Assembly: GCA_947074295.1 (NCBI GenBank) | Contig: CAMTPC010000008.1 | Coordinates: forward strand, 1 to 57,370 | Direction: 5' to 3' | DNA: 57,370 bases | From: an uncultured Bacteroides sp. | Lineage (GTDB): Bacteria; Bacteroidota; Bacteroidia; Bacteroidales; Bacteroidaceae | Part shown: positions 55,609 to 57,370 of the stretch, one piece after another | Numbering within the stretch: position 1 is the stretch's first letter | Layout: every line of letters begins with the position of its first letter | Translations under genes and position numbers: made by a program | The notes under the pieces: generated by a model | Told to the model about the DNA's origin: nothing | Databases searched by the model: none | Seen by the model: only the letters and a program-made list of their open reading frames with translations

Positions 55609-57273
55609 ATGTGTGGAATTGTAGGCATTTTCAATATAAAATCGCAGACGCCAGAACTACGTAAAAAAGCATTGCGTATGGCACAAAAAATTCGTCACCG
55701 TGGTCCGGACTGGAGCGGCATATACTGTGGTGGCAGTGCTATCCTTGCACACGAGAGACTATCTATAGTTGATCCAAAAAGTGGAGGTCAACCCCTCTAC
55801 TCTCCCGATCGGGAACAAATTTTGGCAGTCAATGGCGAGATTTATAATCATCGCGACATTCGCAATCGTTATGCGGATTCATACGAGTTTCAAACAGGCA
55901 GTGATTGCGAGGTAATCTTGGCTCTATATAAGGATAAAGGGATTGACTTCCTGGAAGAACTTAGTGGCATCTTTGCATTTGCTCTTTATGATGAGGATAA
56001 GGATGAATTCTTAATTGCACGTGATCCAATTGGGGTAATTCCACTTTATATTGGTTATGATACCGATGGAAAAGTCTATTTCGCAAGTGAACTTAAAGCA
56101 CTTGAAGGTTTCTGTGAGAGATACGAACCCTTCCTTCCGGGTCATTACTTTTATAGCAAAGAAGGAAAAATGAAGCGTTGGTACAAACGCGACTGGATGG
56201 AATATGAAGCGGTGAAAGATAACGAAAGTAGTGTTGAAGCAATTCATGATGCTCTAGAGGATGCTGTACAACGCCAATTGATGAGTGATGTGCCTTATGG
56301 CGTATTATTGAGCGGCGGTTTGGATTCGTCAGTTATTTCGGCTGTTGCCAAAAAATATGCATCTATGCGCATTGAAACTGATGGGAAGAGCGAAGCTTGG
56401 TGGCCACAGTTGCACTCTTTTGCCGTAGGTTTGAAAGGTGCCCCCGATTTGGAGAAAGCACGTGAAGTAGCTGAACATATCGGAACAGTACATCACGAAA
56501 TTCATTATACGGTTCAAGAAGGATTAGATGCCATCCGCGATGTAATCTATTTCATCGAAACATATGACGTAACAACTGTTCGGGCTTCTACTCCAATGTA
56601 TCTGTTAGCTCGTGTCATCAAATCGATGGGTATCAAGATGGTTTTGAGTGGTGAAGGCGCTGATGAGATATTCGGTGGATACCTATATTTCCATAAAGCT
56701 CCCAACGCCCAAGCCTTCCATGAGGAAACCATACGCAAAATTAATAAACTTTATCTATATGATTGCTTGCGTGCCAACAAAAGTCTCTCAGCTTGGGGAG
56801 TAGAAGGACGTGTACCATTTTTAGACAAAGAATTCATGGATGTCGCTATGCGTACTAATCCTGCTGCAAAAATGGCTCCAGGAAAGACTATAGAAAAGAA
56901 GATCGTACGCGATGCTTTCGCCGATATGCTACCCGAAAGTGTAGCATGGCGTCAAAAAGAACAGTTCAGTGACGGTGTTGGATATAATTGGATCGATACA
57001 CTGAAAGAAGTAACCTCAGCCGCGGTAAGCGACGAACAAATGGCTAATGCTGCCGAGCGTTTCCCTATTAATACGCCTATGAATAAAGAGGAATATTATT
57101 ATCGTACAATTTTCGAAGAATTCTTTCCTAGCGAGAGTGCAGCCCGTAGCGTACCAAGTGTACCAAGCGTAGCTTGTTCTACCGCAGAGGCTCTGGCATG
57201 GGACGCTTCTTTTCAAGGTCAGAATGATCCTAGTGGTCGTGCTGTTCGTGATGTTCATGCAGAAGCCTATTAA
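55609..57273 (+). CDS. asnB: Asparagine synthetase B (glutamine-hydrolysing)
   Basis: 554 residues. The N-terminal class II glutaminase has Cys2 nucleophile MCGIVGIFN, RHRGPDWSG and VNGEIYNH. The synthetase domain has the ATP pyrophosphatase loop LLSGGLDSSVIS, then SGEGADEIFGGY and the C-terminal RVPFLDKEF. It makes asparagine from aspartate, glutamine and ATP. Notably the N-terminal RGPDWSG resembles the Bacteroidetes/AsnB-A type rather than exosortase-type paralogues. It lies 115 bases after gltD behind a hairpin, so it is probably partly co-transcribed. The tail has a short PSVPSV repeat. Confidence 0.96.
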   Translation: MCGIVGIFNIKSQTPELRKKALRMAQKIRHRGPDWSGIYCGGSAILAHERLSIVDPKSGGQPLYSPDREQILAVNGEIYNHRDIRNRYADSYEFQTGSDCEVILALYKDKGIDFLEELSGIFAFALYDEDKDEFLIARDPIGVIPLYIGYDTDGKVYFASELKALEGFCERYEPFLPGHYFYSKEGKMKRWYKRDWMEYEAVKDNESSVEAIHDALEDAVQRQLMSDVPYGVLLSGGLDSSVISAVAKKYASMRIETDGKSEAWWPQLHSFAVGLKGAPDLEKAREVAEHIGTVHHEIHYTVQEGLDAIRDVIYFIETYDVTTVRASTPMYLLARVIKSMGIKMVLSGEGADEIFGGYLYFHKAPNAQAFHEETIRKINKLYLYDCLRANKSLSAWGVEGRVPFLDKEFMDVAMRTNPAAKMAPGKTIEKKIVRDAFADMLPESVAWRQKEQFSDGVGYNWIDTLKEVTSAAVSDEQMANAAERFPINTPMNKEEYYYRTIFEEFFPSESAARSVPSVPSVACSTAEALAWDASFQGQNDPSGRAVRDVHAEAY

Positions 57274-57303
57274 ACTGTTTTAGCACTTTATATCTTATAA
57301 TTT

Positions 57304-57345
57304 TAGAGCGTTCATAATCCTGTTTATAGAATTATGAACGCTCTA
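57304..57345 (+). terminator. Hairpin terminator after asnB
   Basis: TAGAGCGTTCATAAT (57304-57318) pairs perfectly with ATTATGAACGCTCTA (57331-57345), 15 pairs over a 12-base loop. It starts 31 bases beyond the stop. The following sequence (ATAATTGAC) has no run of T, so termination strength is uncertain. Confidence 0.65.
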
Positions 57346-57370
57346 ATAATTGACAGCTAGCTATTAAAAC

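Noticed and set aside
1..57370. CRISPR array, insertion sequence, rRNA operon or prophage structural genes
   Set aside because: No spaced direct-repeat array, transposase motif, rRNA signature or phage structural protein was seen; only the integrase fragment at the left edge is mobile-element-like.

Overview
The window reads as chromosomal DNA of a Bacteroidales bacterium, most likely Bacteroidaceae. Three things support this. The 286-residue primary sigma factor is the short Bacteroidetes type. There is a complete Bacteroides aerotolerance (bat) operon. Several genes are preceded by the Bacteroides promoter pattern TTTG, 19-20 bases, TAnnTTTG, and Shine-Dalgarno sequences are not evident. 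Almost everything is housekeeping. The only clear sign of foreign DNA is at the extreme left edge.

Layout: 1-591 holds the start of a tyrosine-recombinase integrase lying against the 3' end of a tRNA-Lys gene. 776-7395 holds an acyl-CoA/ACP ligase, an exported phosphoesterase with an outer-membrane-like protein, and a cytochrome bd oxidase operon preceded by a small DUF4492 membrane protein. 7417-13032 holds a small exported protein, rpoD, an HtrA protease, and a two-gene peptidoglycan-peptide unit (NlpC/P60 endopeptidase and Tat-exported dipeptide epimerase). 13483-16505 holds the RNase P RNA, a YihY membrane protein, a nitroreductase and riboflavin synthase. 16706-26366 is one tightly overlapped menaquinone operon: a HAD/hot-dog thioesterase fusion, menF, menD, menB, menC, menE, and finally an unusual AAA ATPase. 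26539-35643 holds a DUF488 gene and the bat operon (MoxR, DUF58, a BatD-like membrane protein, BatA, B, C, D, E). 35939-40504 holds a three-enzyme arginine-to-glutamate-semialdehyde route with a divergent SLC1-type symporter. 40620-57273 is a run of glutamine-dependent amidotransferases: carB, carA, a divergent PurF-like protein and glmS on the minus strand, then gltB, gltD and asnB on the plus strand.

Themes: membrane bioenergetics (cytochrome bd plus menaquinone) and nitrogen distribution from glutamine and arginine. The most interesting items are the AAA ATPase coupled to menE, with no Walker A in its first ATPase-like region and a duplicated beta-rich N-terminus; the HAD-thioesterase fusion that probably supplies the DHNA-CoA hydrolase step; the PurF-like protein whose oxyanion-hole asparagine is replaced by cysteine; and the deiminase plus citrullinase-like plus ornithine aminotransferase cluster. 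I found no CRISPR array, insertion sequence, rRNA or clearly recognisable riboswitch. All family assignments come from reading motifs; no database search was run.
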